A stretch of 64,000 nt of DNA from Luzula sylvatica (Eukaryota; Streptophyta; Magnoliopsida; Poales; Juncaceae). The position numbers and the translations under genes were made by a program. The notes below the pieces were generated by a model. It had not been told where the DNA came from. It searched no databases and was given only the letters and a program-made list of their open reading frames with translations. Location of the stretch: assembly GCA_946800325.1 (NCBI GenBank), contig OX326961.1, forward strand, positions 43,614,215 to 43,678,214, read 5' to 3'. This document shows positions 22,546 through 33,870 of this stretch, one piece after another (within the stretch, counting starts at the first letter, position 1; every line of letters starts with the position of its first letter).

Positions 22546-25500
22546 CTACTCTATCCATTCTATATGTTCCATCAGACCCATGGAATCAAAATGGACTTCG
22601 CCTTTTGCGTGAGATAAAGGCTTTGTTAGCGGATCTGCTGTGTTGCTGTCCGTGTCCACCTTTAATAGTTTTATTCTCCCTTCATATATGAAGTCTCGAA
22701 TGACAAAATACTTTCTATCCATGTGTTTGATCTTGTGGTGTGCTTTTGGCTCCTTTATTTGTGCAATAGCTCCACTATTATCACAAAATAATTCCAATGG
22801 ACCTTCCATAGAAGGTACAACACCAAGTTCCTTAATGAACTTCTTGATCCAAACACCTTCTTTGCTGGCTTCAGCAGCAGCCATCACTTCAGACTGAGTG
22901 GTTGAGTCAGCTGTTGTTGATTGTTTGAAACTTTTCCAACTAACAGCACCTCCATTCAGAATGAAGACATATCCAGACTGTGATCTCTTATCATCATAAT
23001 CAGTCGCAAAACTAGCATCGGCGTAGCCTTCTACAACGAGTTCCCTTTTTCCCCCATACACAAGAAATTTATCCTTAGTCCTGTTAAGGTACTTGAGGAT
23101 ATTCTTGACTGCTGTCCAATGAGCTGGACCTGCATGGGCTTGGTAACGACTTGTCACACTCAGAGCATATGCAACATCAGGTCGTGTACACACCATAGCA
23201 TACATGATGGAACCAATTGCAGAAGCATATGGTACATCCTTCATGATTTCAATGTATTTACGTGTCGTAGCACATTGAGACTTGCTAAGTGTTACACCTT
23301 TGAGTCATTGGCACATTTCCTTTCTTGGAATTCTGCATGTTGAATCTTTTCAACACTTTATCAATGTATGTACGTTGACTTAAACCAATGAGTCTACGAG
23401 ACCTATCTCTGCATATTTTAATCCCCAAAATATATTGGGCCTCGCCCAAGTCTTTCATTGAGAAAACATCTTTCAATGAAGTTTTGGTTTGCTCCATTAA
23501 GGGAATAAAGTTTCCAATCAGTAATATATCATCAACATAAAGAACCAAGAAAAGCACGTAGCTCCCACTGACCTTCTTGTATACACAAGGTTCCTCTTTG
23601 CTTTGAATGAATCCAAGACGTTTAACCTCGTCATCAAAGCGCTTGTTCCAACTCCTGGATGCCTGCTTCAATCCATAAATGGATCTTTGAAGCTTGCATA
23701 CTTTACTTGCTTTATTTGGATCTTCAAAACCTGGAGGTTGCACCATGTACACCTCCTCTTCCAAGTTCTCATTAAGAAACGCTGTTTTGACATCCATTTG
23801 CCATATTTCATAGTCATGAAATGCGGCAATAGCTAGTAATATCCGAATTGACTTAAACATCGCAACTGGCGAGAAGGTTTCATCATAATCAATCCCTTGA
23901 ACTTGACTAAACCCTTTCGCTACAAGTCTCGCCTTGTATGTTGTCATGTTTCCATCCATGTCCATCTTCCTCTTGAAAACCCATTTGTTTTGAACGGCTT
24001 TCTTTCCTTGAGGAAGATCAACCAATATCCATACTTGGTTATCATACATGGACCGCATTTCAGATTTCATGGCTTCATGCCATGATTTGGAGTCATCTCT
24101 ACTTATTGCTTCTTGATAAGTGGTCGGATCTTCGATATCCATTACCAAAATCTCATGAAGACCCATATAGAAATCAGGTTTCTTTCTAGATCTTGTTGAC
24201 CTTCTTATCACTTGTGGCTCTTCTTGTTCAACTGGAATATCCTGAATCTCTTCCACAATTTCTGGTGGAATTGATTCAATTCTGGATCGAACACTATGTG
24301 GTGATGCGTGAACCTCTTTCTCAATAGTTTGAGGAACACGTACGCTCACACTCCCACTAGCCATAGGAACTATGGTTGGCTCACTTTGATCTACAGGGAC
24401 ATCGTCCATGACATGATCAAGGTCTTGTAGTGTGTCTTGAGTTTCCTCAAGTGTAACACTACTTCCACTACTTTTGATCTTTTTGAGAAATTCTTTTTCT
24501 AGGAAAGTTGCACCCCTTTCAACTAATATTCTGTTAGTTGTCTTGTGCCAAAAGTAGTATCATTTTGTTTCTTTCGGATAACCAATGAAGAAGCACTTAT
24601 CCGCTTTGGGTTCAAGCTTGGTTGACATCAATCGTTTGACGTAAGCCTCGCATCCCCAAATCTTGAGAAAATGTAAGTCAGGGACCTTTCCTGTCCATAA
24701 CTCATAAGGAGTTTTCTCGACGGATTTAGATGGAACATTATTCAGTGTGTAAGCTGCGGTTTGCAATGCATATCCCCAAAAATAAAGAGGTAAATATGTT
24801 TATTATTTGTTTCAAGTAAATATAAACAATTTTGAACAACAACATTTGTATAAAATAATCCATCTTTCGAAATACTCATACACGAGTTTGAAATAGTAAA
24901 TGCATACCCATCTTTGTCCAAACACGACATAGATATAATGTGTTTACATATAGATGGAACATAATAAACACTGTTCAAATTAATTATTAAATCACTAGCT
25001 AAATGAAGGTGAATCGACCCAATGGCCATAGCAGAAATACTAACACCATTTCCCACCTTCAAAGTAACTTCTCCTTTCTTGAGATGTCTTCTATCCACTA
25101 GTGCCTGCATATTTGCACAAATATGAGCACATGATCCAGTATCCAATACCCAATCGTGAATAGATGTGGTTAAATTAATTTTTATAACAAATATACCTTT
25201 TGAAACTTTGGGGCGTTTACGCTCTATTTTGCCACTGTCCAAGTCATCCTTGTACTTGGGACAATTTGCTTTGAAGTGTCCCAACTCGTGGCAATAAAAG
25301 CACTCAGTTTGAGAAGTTGGCGAGTTTTTCTTTTTGCCTTTGGAGATGTTCGCTTGAGCTCCTCCCTTCTCTTTATTCTTTGCTGTCATTTTCCTTTTGC
25401 CCTTTCCTTTGATGATTTTCTTACTATTTTGAGAAATCGCAAGAACGTTCTTCTCTCCCTTGTGCATGTTCATATCAGTCTCTGCTTGCTTCAAGGTCTG

Positions 25501-26064
25501 ATGGATCTCATCCAAGGTCATTGCCTTTTCACGCAGATGAAGATGCATGACTACATCTCTGTAAGATGGGGGCAATGAACCAAGGATTATATCCTCAGCC
25601 GAGTCAGCATGCATTGGAGCATTGAGCTTCTCCAATTTCTCGAGGTAACCCAACATTTTCAACATATGCTGGTTTACGGAAGATCCTTCCGCCATGTTAC
25701 ACTTCGTGAATGCTAGAGTGATCTTAGAACGCTCTTTACGAGCATTCTCCAAGAACATTGTGGAGAGGCGTTCGAATATCTCTTTGGGAGCATTATTTAA
25801 GAACTTTCGAGTAAGTTATGTTGCCATACTCGCCAACATGAGACCTTGAACAGTCAGTTCATCCTTGCGAAACTTTTCTGCTGCGGCCGTTTCCTGTGCA
25901 GTGGGTTCATTGCCTAGTACTGGTGCAGTTTCGACCAGCACATCTATAAGATCCTCTGCCCGGATGATTAGTTTGAGTTTGAGTTCCCAATCATGAAAAT
26001 TGGAACCGTCACCCTCTAATGGAGATTTTTCAAGTATGGATCGGATAAGTACGTTGTTTGCCAT
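22546..26064 (-). pseudogene. Copia gag-pol remnant with four or more lesions
   Basis: Gag starts at 26064 (MANNVLIRSILEKSPLEG). An in-frame TAA at 25816-25818 splits it, and the frame continues 25758-24742 through the zinc knuckle CFYCHELGHFKANC and the protease site VLDTGS. Near 24790 the sequence jumps to the end of integrase (TPYELWTGKVP, WGCEAYV), so the integrase catalytic core is missing. A TGA follows at 24560-24562. Reverse transcriptase lies at 24409-23285, with KARLVAKGFSQ, IYGLKQASRSW and the catalytic YVDD. A single-base insertion near 23297 shifts the frame. RNase H with SYADASFATD-like and FCDNSGAI motifs ends at 22546. The breaks are described only; the copy is dead. Confidence 0.93.
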
Positions 26065-27270
26065 TCTATGATAATTTAAAGGATTTCATGTTAATATTTA
26101 TGTAAAATTGATACTACATATATTTAATGTCCTTTATGCAGTATATTCAAGATCCTATTACAAATAAAACGAACTCATCCGATTTATTCACTCAAGGTAA
26201 GTAACATATACTAATCATAACCTTTTAGAAAATTTATTTGCAATCATTTGCAATTTCTAAACTTTATGACTCTTGTCAAATTTCCCGAGACTTCAAGCCT
26301 AGATCTTGACTTCTCGTTAAGCAAACTCATTTTATTTGGTCAATAAGTTTGGCCATATTATCTCCAGAAAATAAATGTAACAAATGCCTCACATATGATA
26401 CACTTATCAATGGCCTGACCATATGTCCTAACATATTCCACAATTTCTAGAGAATATAAATTACACTCATGCATATTATAGTCCCTAGCTTAAAGTGGAT
26501 AAAATGAGAAGGAAATATACTTAATTTTTCAGTGGACTTTCAGAATGTATCTATAAACGTTAATTTGGTATGTCATGTATTCATATACCCAAAAATAAAG
26601 AGAGCAGAAATTTGCATAACAATGCACTACTTTGGACCTCTTAATTAATTTCCTTTTCTCAAGTATATACGGTTCTCTTAAATCATTTAAATCACTTCAA
26701 AAAAAATGATTTACAAATATTTTGAAACAAGGTTTGAAAATGATAATTACAATCCTTTAAACTTTTAAAGAAAACACAGACCATTTGAGATCACTTTTAA
26801 TCGTCCACAAATAAATTCTGTACACTGTTACGATTTTGTATCCTTTACAAAAAATTATAACACTTTTGTACAGAAAATTTACCTTAAATCAAAACTAGAC
26901 ATGATGATTTAAATTTAAAAACTGGTTTCATTCAAATCCAATAAATCGTTTGAAAGATTTCGCGATTTGAATATCAGCAAAAACATCCCGTGAATGCTGG
27001 AAATTCCAGCAACTCACTGTTTTTGTTTTACTTTGTTTTAGCTATATAGATCTGTCCTAAGACCTTTGATCTATATGTTTTCTCCATTCCAAACATCCAT
27101 GAAGATGTAAGAATTTTAGAAAACACAAAAACAAGTAACCATTAAATCTAGAATGACGATTAAAACTCAGAATCAAAAATTCAGAACCGCAACACAAAAG
27201 ATCAATCAATTAAGCATTATGCAATAAATAATTTCATAATAAAATAGTCTAATTAGCTAAACAATAAGAA
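26065..27270 (-). other. Long 5' leader of the copia element
   Basis: 1.2 kb between the primer binding site and gag, AT-rich and without a usable frame. It is unusually long for a copia element; it may hold packaging signals or an old insertion. Confidence 0.6.
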
Positions 27271-27286
27271 CCTTGCTCTGATACCA
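27271..27286 (-). promoter_or_regulatory. Primer binding site, initiator tRNA-Met type
   Basis: The minus strand reads TGGTATCAGAGCAAGG, the standard plant sequence complementary to the 3' end of initiator tRNA-Met. It lies 2 bp inside the 5' LTR. Confidence 0.95.
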
Positions 27287-27288
27287 AT

Positions 27289-29066
27289 TGAAAGATTTCA
27301 TGACGTTTGTCAGAGTAAATATCAAAAATTTATTCCAACAAAGTCGGGAATCGTCTTACATAAGCTAACTTTCTACTCTAATTTATTTTATTTATCCTAC
27401 AAGAAGGATTAGAATACAATACCGAAGATCTTTAACGTAGGTCTGGTCCTCTTTGGTTCACCCTTGAATCCGAAACAAGAACGGCGTCGAGTCCGTGCTA
27501 GCGTCCTCTTGTCCGCACCTAGCTCCGTCGCCCGTTTCTGATCGATTGCTTAATCAATCAACGTTTTAACAAACATTTCAAGAGAAAGATAGACTGGCTA
27601 TAGAGAGAAAATTCTTGTTACAAAATGCTTAGCCAGGTCTCATATTTATAGTCCCTAAACATTATGTCAAAACCCTTTGAAAATTCGTAATCAAGGCTTG
27701 AACAAAATTCGAAGCAGCACATTAACTCCTGACCATTGGTCACTGTTTCTGTCATAACTTCTTCTTGCAAATTCCAAATGACTTGAACTTTTCACCATTA
27801 GAAACTACATTCAAATGGCTACAATTTACATAGGTCATTTGTACAGAATGGTAAAGTTTTGCTATTTCAAATATTTGTTCAAACATGCCTCAAAATCTGT
27901 CTCGAATTTATGGTCATGATTCATGTTTATTTGGACTTGTCAATTTCTCTTCTCAATATGTTTTGGGCTTGGGCTTGAAAAAAATTATGATATGTGCTAC
28001 ATATATTATTTTCATAATATACACATTTCATTTAATTTATTTCCATGCTAAGTAATCATATCATATGACATAATATTTTCATATTTTCTATTTGTATCTG
28101 TATTTCATACAACATGAAATATTTATACATAGAAAAATATATAATATATTTCTTGTTTCCCATTCAATTGGTGTGACCTATATCGAGGATCTATGTTATG
28201 TTGGCAATGAAATAAAATATTTTATTCCATAAACCGTAAGCGGTATTCTAGCTATACATTACGGTTACCCAAATAACTTAGATGTTTAGTAACCCTTTTA
28301 CGAAACATAATCCTTGTGATATTGATTGTGTCCATTCCTTGCCTTTATGATATTGTGATCAATATACAAAGTAGTGATGTGTCATCTTTGTATTATAATC
28401 ATTTCTTGATCTCTATTAAGTAAATTATAAATATATAACTGCACTTCAGTTATATTGGATCCATTCATAATTCTACTTTATCAAGGGGCCCATAATATCA
28501 TTTCTCATAATAAATGAGTGGCAACGATACTATTGACATGTACTCTCTTTCCAGCATAAGTTACGTACAAAGAACTATTACTTTTATCACCACTTATTAA
28601 TAAGCAGCTTTTAATAATAATTACGTTATGCATTCCTCATGTGAAAGAGATACATCTCTCAATCTTAGAACCAGAGACACGATGAAAACATTCATGACAC
28701 TAACACAATTCATATAATGTTTCATTTGTTAGGTCTGTTCAATATATGAAGCTTTTCATATATTCGTGTTATTAAATGATAATCTTTTATCAACGTTTGC
28801 AGAACTGCAACGTGCTTTTAATCAACACGACATTCTTATTATGTATATTAGTGTTCCTGCTAATATCCAAGACATGTGAACATTTTAGAGTTCAATATTT
28901 TATTATCACTTAAAGTTCTGCGATTCAAGAACAAGTGCATCTTCTTGAATACTTCTAAATGAAAATATAAAAACTCATGGAACAAAATGTAAATAACATC
29001 CAATTCATAAAAATAACATATAAAAATTATTCAAATATTAGTAAGTTTTAGAACACAAATCTAACA
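27289..29066 (-). repeat. 5' LTR of the copia element (right copy)
   Basis: 1,778 bp, same borders as the left copy, TG...CA on either strand. Differences from the left copy are scattered point changes with no indel, judged from equal length. Confidence 0.95.
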
Positions 29067-29451
29067 ATAACATTATTTTCATACATGGTGCATCATGAAC
29101 CGGGTTTTCCATATTTGGCCATGTATAAGACGTGCCATCGTTTCTCTCTCTTCATTTTTCTTGGATGTTTCGACAGCATCTCTCAGCAGCGAAAAAAGAG
29201 ACGATTTCTAGGGTTTTGGTTGAAGGGCGAGTTCTCCGGCAAGACCTTTCACGTAGCTGAGTTGGACGGTCTGACAAGGCCCCAACGGTGAGATGTACGG
29301 TTTCGCGCGGCGGCAAACAACAGGCTCTAGGGTTTCGCTGGACGAAGCGATGCGCAAAACCCGGGTGATTTGATGAGCAACCACCAGAAAGGCAGTCGCG
29401 TCGAGAAAACCTAGACGAGACATATGTCGAGCAAACCCTACACGGAACCGA
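29067..29451. other. Less AT-rich flank, unrecognised frames
   Basis: 29140-29456 is less AT-rich than its surroundings and carries overlapping frames of 70-118 codons on both strands, none recognised. It may be a fragment of a host gene exon interrupted by the solo LTR. Confidence 0.4.
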
Positions 29452-29891
29452 TAAGTTGTTGAAATTTACGCAGCACAACGATATCAAAATACTAATTTTA
29501 TCACACAAATTATTGCTATTACAATCAACACTACTAGCTCTTTCTCTCTCTTAATTTTCCTCTCTCTCTAGCTTTCTTTCTCTCTACAGACTATTCCCTT
29601 TCTTTTATTACTATATCTCGATTACACACTCTCTTTTTAATTGGATATTATCTTTCTATGTATGTCTACATGTATTACCCTAACATGTATTTATACTACT
29701 CATATGGCGGTTTACATTCTACTAGAACATCCTAAGTACATAGTGGAGATATCTAGATAATTGGATAATGGTCTTCTTAACAGCCTTATGAATTCATCAT
29801 GAACATTCATGACTCATCTCCATTTCATTCCTTCTAGAATAGTCTCCATTCTTCATTTTAATTGGAAAATGAATTATATTTCAACATAAGT
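29452..29891 (-). mobile_element. Solo LTR, 430 bp, with 5-bp target duplication
   Basis: The body is 29457-29886, starting TGTTGAAATTTACG and ending ATTATATTTCAACA. The inverted TGTTGAAAT/ATTTCAACA ends are bounded by TAAGT at 29452-29456 and 29887-29891. On the minus strand a TATA box (AGTATAAATACATG) lies mid-element and is followed by GA-rich leader sequence, which sets the strand. No internal retrotransposon sequence is present, so it arose by LTR-LTR recombination. Confidence 0.88.
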
Positions 29892-30700
29892 TCTTCTTTT
29901 CTGCTTATTTTCATATTTTGGTCGTTTTTCTGTGAATTTTTGCTACATTTGTTGTTGTTCTTGACGCATCCAGTGAAGCTGAAATTATTTCATTAGACAC
30001 TGATTCGATTTTTGCTTGCAGAAATACTAAGGCAGCATGTTTTCGTGTTTCAATTCTTCACTTTGCTGCTGAAATTAATTAATCCTTATTTCTACATCCT
30101 ATTTGGGAATTCAGAAAGCGTGTCCAGAATACTCTCTAATTCCTGGTTAGTTGATTTATCTAGATTAAGATTTGATCAATTAGATAATGAATTTCCAGTT
30201 AATTTGTCGATTTATGATGTTTATTTGTCTGTTTTTTCATATTGATATCTTCTCCCTGTTATTACTTCTCAAAAGCAAATGACCTCTACGAACAGTTAAG
30301 GCATATTTGTTCTATGCTACTTTCGTTGATTATGCGATTTCTGGTCAATTATGCATGATCATGTCCAATTGGGGATTAATTATTACCTGATGTTTTGTCG
30401 CACAAACATAACCAAAATGTTTACTTTGATTTATTTCAATTTTTTAAGCATGCATTCGAGGTTTCTGCATCTAAGCTTCGTAATTTCCTCAGTGTGCATA
30501 TTTCAACATTTATTTGGAATTTTTCCACATTTTACAGGGGCTTTTCTTAATGTTCAACTCTGATTTTTTTTTCTTTTTCCAAATTCAGAATTGTTAGGGT
30601 TTCTTTTGCAAATTTGGTCGATAATGCAACATTGTTAGCTAAGCAATGCCAACTAAATAATAAATTATTCATTTATTTGTTTGTTTATTTTAGGTCATAA
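29892..30700. other. Intron-like DNA, no gene seen
   Basis: T-rich sequence with a plant intron look, including TTTTTGCTTGCAG near 30011-30022 as an acceptor-like site. It may be part of a captured or decayed gene, but I cannot assemble exons. Confidence 0.35.
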
Positions 30701-30763
30701 ATGCAAGTCGAGTAGCTTTGGTCCCTGAATTTGCGTTGCGCCATGAAATTATTGCAACGAAAA

Positions 30764-31125
30764 AGGTCGAGTCGAGGTGCTTCGATTGACACGTAGGTAG
30801 TGGCGTGAGGCGGTTCGGACGCGAGACAGTCCAGGTGTAGGCCGACAGCGTCGGGAGGCGGAGCAGATGCACGAACAGATCGAGCTGAGGTGCTTCGAGG
30901 GACACATCGTCGGTAGTGACGCGAGGTGGTCCAGGCGCAGGCCGATAGCGTCGGGAGGCGGAGCAGATGCTGCGCAAACACCATGACGGGTCGAGCAGAG
31001 GTGCTTCGAGTGACGCATCGTCGGTAGTGGCATGAGGCGGTCGAGGCGCAGGCCAATAGCGTCGGGAGACGGAGTAGGTGCTGCACGAGCACGATGACAG
31101 GTCGAGCCGAGGTGCTTCGAGTGAT
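30764..31125. repeat. GC-rich minisatellite, 111-113-bp unit, about 3 copies
   Basis: The anchor GAGGTGCTTCGA occurs at 30774, 30887, 30998 and 31109, spacing 113, 111 and 111. Each unit contains GGCCGAYAGCGTCGGGAGRCGGAG-type sequence. The GC content stands out against the AT-rich surroundings. All long frames over it are repeat artefacts. Confidence 0.9.
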
Positions 31126-31383
31126 CTGTTGTTGGTAGTTAGTTCTTATTAATTTATGATTTATTATTCATGATTCGTCTTCATTGTTAATCCAATAGAA
31201 ATGATCGGTAGTGTATGCTGTTCGTTTTGTAAATAACTTGCCAACTACGCAACACTTATCTTATTTTTGAAGTTTGTAAATTTTCGTTACTCAATTTTCT
31301 AGCTGTGCTCGGTTTTGAATAAAACCACTATCTAATCAATTAATTGTAAAATTAAAACAAAGCACATAAGTACACAAAACAAG

Positions 31384-31412
31384 CCCGCGCAACCGCGCGG
31401 GAGAAGCGCTAG
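31384..31412 (+). mobile_element. Helitron 3' terminus
   Basis: A perfect 7-bp stem hairpin (CCCGCGC-AACC-GCGCGGG, 31384-31401) is followed 7 bp later by CTAG (31409-31412) and then T. This is the standard Helitron 3' end (hairpin, CTRR, host T). The body should extend to the left. I could not find the 5' TC end, which could lie anywhere in 29.0-31.3 kb or be lost. Confidence 0.75.
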
Positions 31413-31688
31413 TTGGTATTATTTTGAAACAAGCTAATAGACTTTGAACCAACAAAACAATATTACTTATTTTTTTAGTTTAAATTGATGCATCACTATA
31501 GTTTTGGAAGTCGCATATAATTAGTTTGAGATCCGCGTATCGTATGAGAATGTATATATGGGGATATTGAGGAAATGATTATTTTATTCTTGTCATTCTC
31601 GTTGTAAGTTCTTAAGAGTTAACATATTATTCACTATTTCTCTCCAAACCAGCATATCTATTATGTCTTACATAGATTTTTTTTCCAA

Positions 31689-32900
31689 ATGGATTCTTGG
31701 AGTGATCTTCCATACGACCTGCTGGAAAAAATTGCGCAGAAACTACGTTATAAGGAACTTTTGTATTTCAGTTTTATTTGTAAACCATGGCGATTTTTCT
31801 ATTTGGAGAACCGTTGTCATCTTCCTTTCTTGTTGCAATCACATCCAGTTCCTTTCTTGCTACAATCATGCAAGACAGATTCAGATTCACGCAAGTATGT
31901 CTGCGTGGTCGACGAAAAGGTTCAAGGTGAGATTTTTCTCCCCGAAGCCGCTAATAAATGGATATACGGATCTTTCCGGGACTGGCTAGTAATGAGGGAC
32001 ATCAAAGGCCAAGAGATCATCCTTTTGAATTCATTTACGAGATGTGAGATCAAACTACCTTCGTTGGTTTTAATTTGTAAGGCAATCATATCAGCAGACC
32101 CTATATCGAATCCAGAAGATTGTGTTGTAATGGCAGTGGCAGGAGATATCAAACGTTTGCATTTTTGCAAGTTAGGAGATAGTGAATGGACAAACGTTAA
32201 AGGCAGTCCTAGTAAATTTGAAGATGTGATACATTATCAGGATCGGTTTTATGCCATAACTCAAAGCAGTATACTTGCATCATATGCTGGGAAAAATCCA
32301 AATGCTCATGAGGCCGAATATGTGTGTTGCGGTCCAGGGAGTGATTATATCGGGCGTCAAAGATACCTAGTTCCGTTGGGGGAGACAAACTACAAGTACA
32401 AAGAATATATGGATTGCCCTCTGGCCATCCTCTCAATCTCAAGAAAAAGGCCAACTGTCAAATTTGAAGTCTTGAAACTTGTTAAGAGAAAGTCGCGTGC
32501 TAATAATGAATCGAAAGATACGGGGGTTTTAAGCTCATTCTGTTTTTTCATACAAAAACTTTTTAAGAAAGAGACGTATATAGAAAGGATGACTCATTGG
32601 TCTGAGGTAGAAAGCGTGCATGATCAGCTAATATTCGTAGGGATTAATTGCTCGTTCTCCGTGCCTTCGTCCGCGCATCCAAATTGCAAGGGCAACACCA
32701 TATATTTTGGTGATGACTGTCGATTTACGCATTGTTCCAATTTGCTCCTAACAGATCTCGATTTAGATCAATATCCATTTAAATATTATCATCATGACAT
32801 TGGTGTTTATGATATGGAAGACAAGTGTTCTCGTAGTTTTCATGAAAGCGGACAATTTGGCATTTTGCCAGCAATTTGGATCGTTCCTCGTCCGTGGTAA
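31689..32900 (+). CDS. F-box protein with DUF295 (KIB1-4-type) domain
   Basis: Single exon, 403 aa, ATG at 31689 in AAATGG context. Residues 4-42 form an F-box (WSDLPYDLLEKIAQKL...KELLYFSFICKPWRFF), which would bind Skp1 in an SCF ubiquitin ligase. The remainder fits the DUF295/KIB1-4 beta-propeller domain of many plant F-box proteins, with YGSFRDWLVM, the LPSL... segment, the DRFYAI block and a C-terminal GVYDMEDKCSR..IWIVPRPW ending. The length is normal for the family. The substrate is unknown. This family expands rapidly in plants and is often non-syntenic, so the gene may be a later arrival between the CHUP1-like and F2KP genes. The frame is fully open, and I see no reason to call it a pseudogene. 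Confidence 0.9.
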   Translation: MDSWSDLPYDLLEKIAQKLRYKELLYFSFICKPWRFFYLENRCHLPFLLQSHPVPFLLQSCKTDSDSRKYVCVVDEKVQGEIFLPEAANKWIYGSFRDWLVMRDIKGQEIILLNSFTRCEIKLPSLVLICKAIISADPISNPEDCVVMAVAGDIKRLHFCKLGDSEWTNVKGSPSKFEDVIHYQDRFYAITQSSILASYAGKNPNAHEAEYVCCGPGSDYIGRQRYLVPLGETNYKYKEYMDCPLAILSISRKRPTVKFEVLKLVKRKSRANNESKDTGVLSSFCFFIQKLFKKETYIERMTHWSEVESVHDQLIFVGINCSFSVPSSAHPNCKGNTIYFGDDCRFTHCSNLLLTDLDLDQYPFKYYHHDIGVYDMEDKCSRSFHESGQFGILPAIWIVPRPW

Positions 32901-33337
32901 TTAATTCTTTATGGTTATGACTGTGTAAGCCTGGACATATTTGTTAGCAGTTATTACAGGAGATTTCCAGTGGATTCTAACAGGTGAAGAGCTGGAGTTT
33001 TAGTAACTGTAATTATATACACATGGGCTACGAGGGGTTTTATTAAGAATGGGCTGAATTATATCAAGTTATATTTGTAGTATTAGACTGAGTTTTTATT
33101 TCTTGTCAAAACCCAATATAATCACTAACCGAGTTTATAGGTGGATGAGTGGTGATTAGTGATGTATTAAGTTAGAAGACTAATAGTTGTGATTAGCTGA
33201 TGTAGTTGAGTTATAGTATAAATAAATGTAAGTTTGACTATGAATTAAGCAAGAAACAAAACAATCAACTCTTTTCTTTACTCTCTCTTAACTTTTCTTG
33301 ATAATAAATGAAGAAAATCTTATATGTTTTTTATTCA
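32901..33337. other. 3' flank of the F-box gene
   Basis: No further gene seen. A TATAAATAAATG word at about 33218-33229 with pyrimidine-rich sequence after it could belong to an LTR remnant, but no borders are visible. Confidence 0.4.
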
Positions 33338-33430
33338 TTGATGTCAATAAAAATTGAATCACAACCTCTTACAATATATATTTTTTTAATCGCACACTTA
33401 ACTAACTGGTCTATGGACCCATAGACGTAA
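33338..33430 (-). repeat. tRNA-derived SINE-like sequence, copy 3
   Basis: On the minus strand: GGGTCCATAGACCAGTTAGTTAAGTGTG, A-rich middle, then TATTGTAAGAGGTTGTGATTCAAT. The order and spacing match copies 1 and 2. The A box is better preserved than in copy 2 and the B box has decayed. Confidence 0.45.
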
Positions 33431-33795
33431 TATCAATAGTAATATAATTCTTCTCTCTTTGCTATTCTCTATTCCCTACTCTCGGCGTTTTTCTTTCTCT
33501 TTACATATCTCTTATTATTGGTACTAGTCTTCTTTACTGGTACCAATCCATTCCAAGATGCTTCTCTACTCACTCTTTCTCTCTCGTCTTTTCATCATAT
33601 CATTCCTCTCATCATCGCAAACACTTCTTGTATTCATCATTTCGTCCAATTCCAACTCGTTCGTTAAATATGTTAACTCTCTATCAAAAACACACTACAT
33701 ACATAACCCATAAAGTATTCATCATATTAGTGATAAAATGAGGCGATTTTGTTTTTTTGGAAAGTGATAAATATGATAAATTTGTAAGTATTTCA

Positions 33796-33870
33796 TAAAA
33801 ATTAGTGTAGTTTAGTGGTAAAATTTTTGTTTAGGAGATTGGAGGTCTCGAGTTCAAGATCCTCAGGACA
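33796..33870 (+). repeat. Possible tRNA-derived sequence, second type
   Basis: An A-box-like TAGTTTAGTGGTAAAAT and a B-box-like CGAGTTCAAGATCC lie about 35 bp apart, with no pairing acceptor stem. It is followed by a C-run and GATCCTGGATTCGCTCCTG. It differs from the three-copy family in the middle region. Confidence 0.35.

Larger units (their letters stand above)
20684..29066 (-). mobile_element. Ty1/copia LTR retrotransposon, integrase-deleted
   Basis: 8,383 bp with two LTRs of equal length (1,778 bp). The right LTR is the 5' LTR because the element lies on the minus strand. An initiator tRNA-Met primer site and a purine tract sit at the correct inner borders. Gag, protease, a remnant of integrase, reverse transcriptase and RNase H follow in copia order. 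I counted about 20 differences between the LTRs (roughly 1.2%), indicating a fairly recent insertion. The flanking 5 bp differ (TTATT on the left, ATAAC on the right), so no target duplication is visible. The coding part has several lesions and most of the integrase is gone, so the copy cannot be autonomous. Confidence 0.95.

Noticed and set aside
29067..29080. ATTATT shared by both flanks of the copia element as target duplication
   Set aside because: The right copy lies 5 bp away from the LTR border, and such words are common in this AT-rich DNA.
30685..31092. Overlapping minus-strand frames of 94-135 codons
   Set aside because: They cover the 111-113-bp minisatellite; repeated GC-rich units with no stop produce such frames by chance.
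30764..31125. CRISPR-like array
   Set aside because: The whole 111-113-bp unit repeats; there are no short repeats with unique spacers, and the genome is a plant's.
33170..33300. Solo LTR after the F-box gene
   Set aside because: A TATAAATA word and a pyrimidine leader suggest one, but no TG/CA ends or target duplication could be found.
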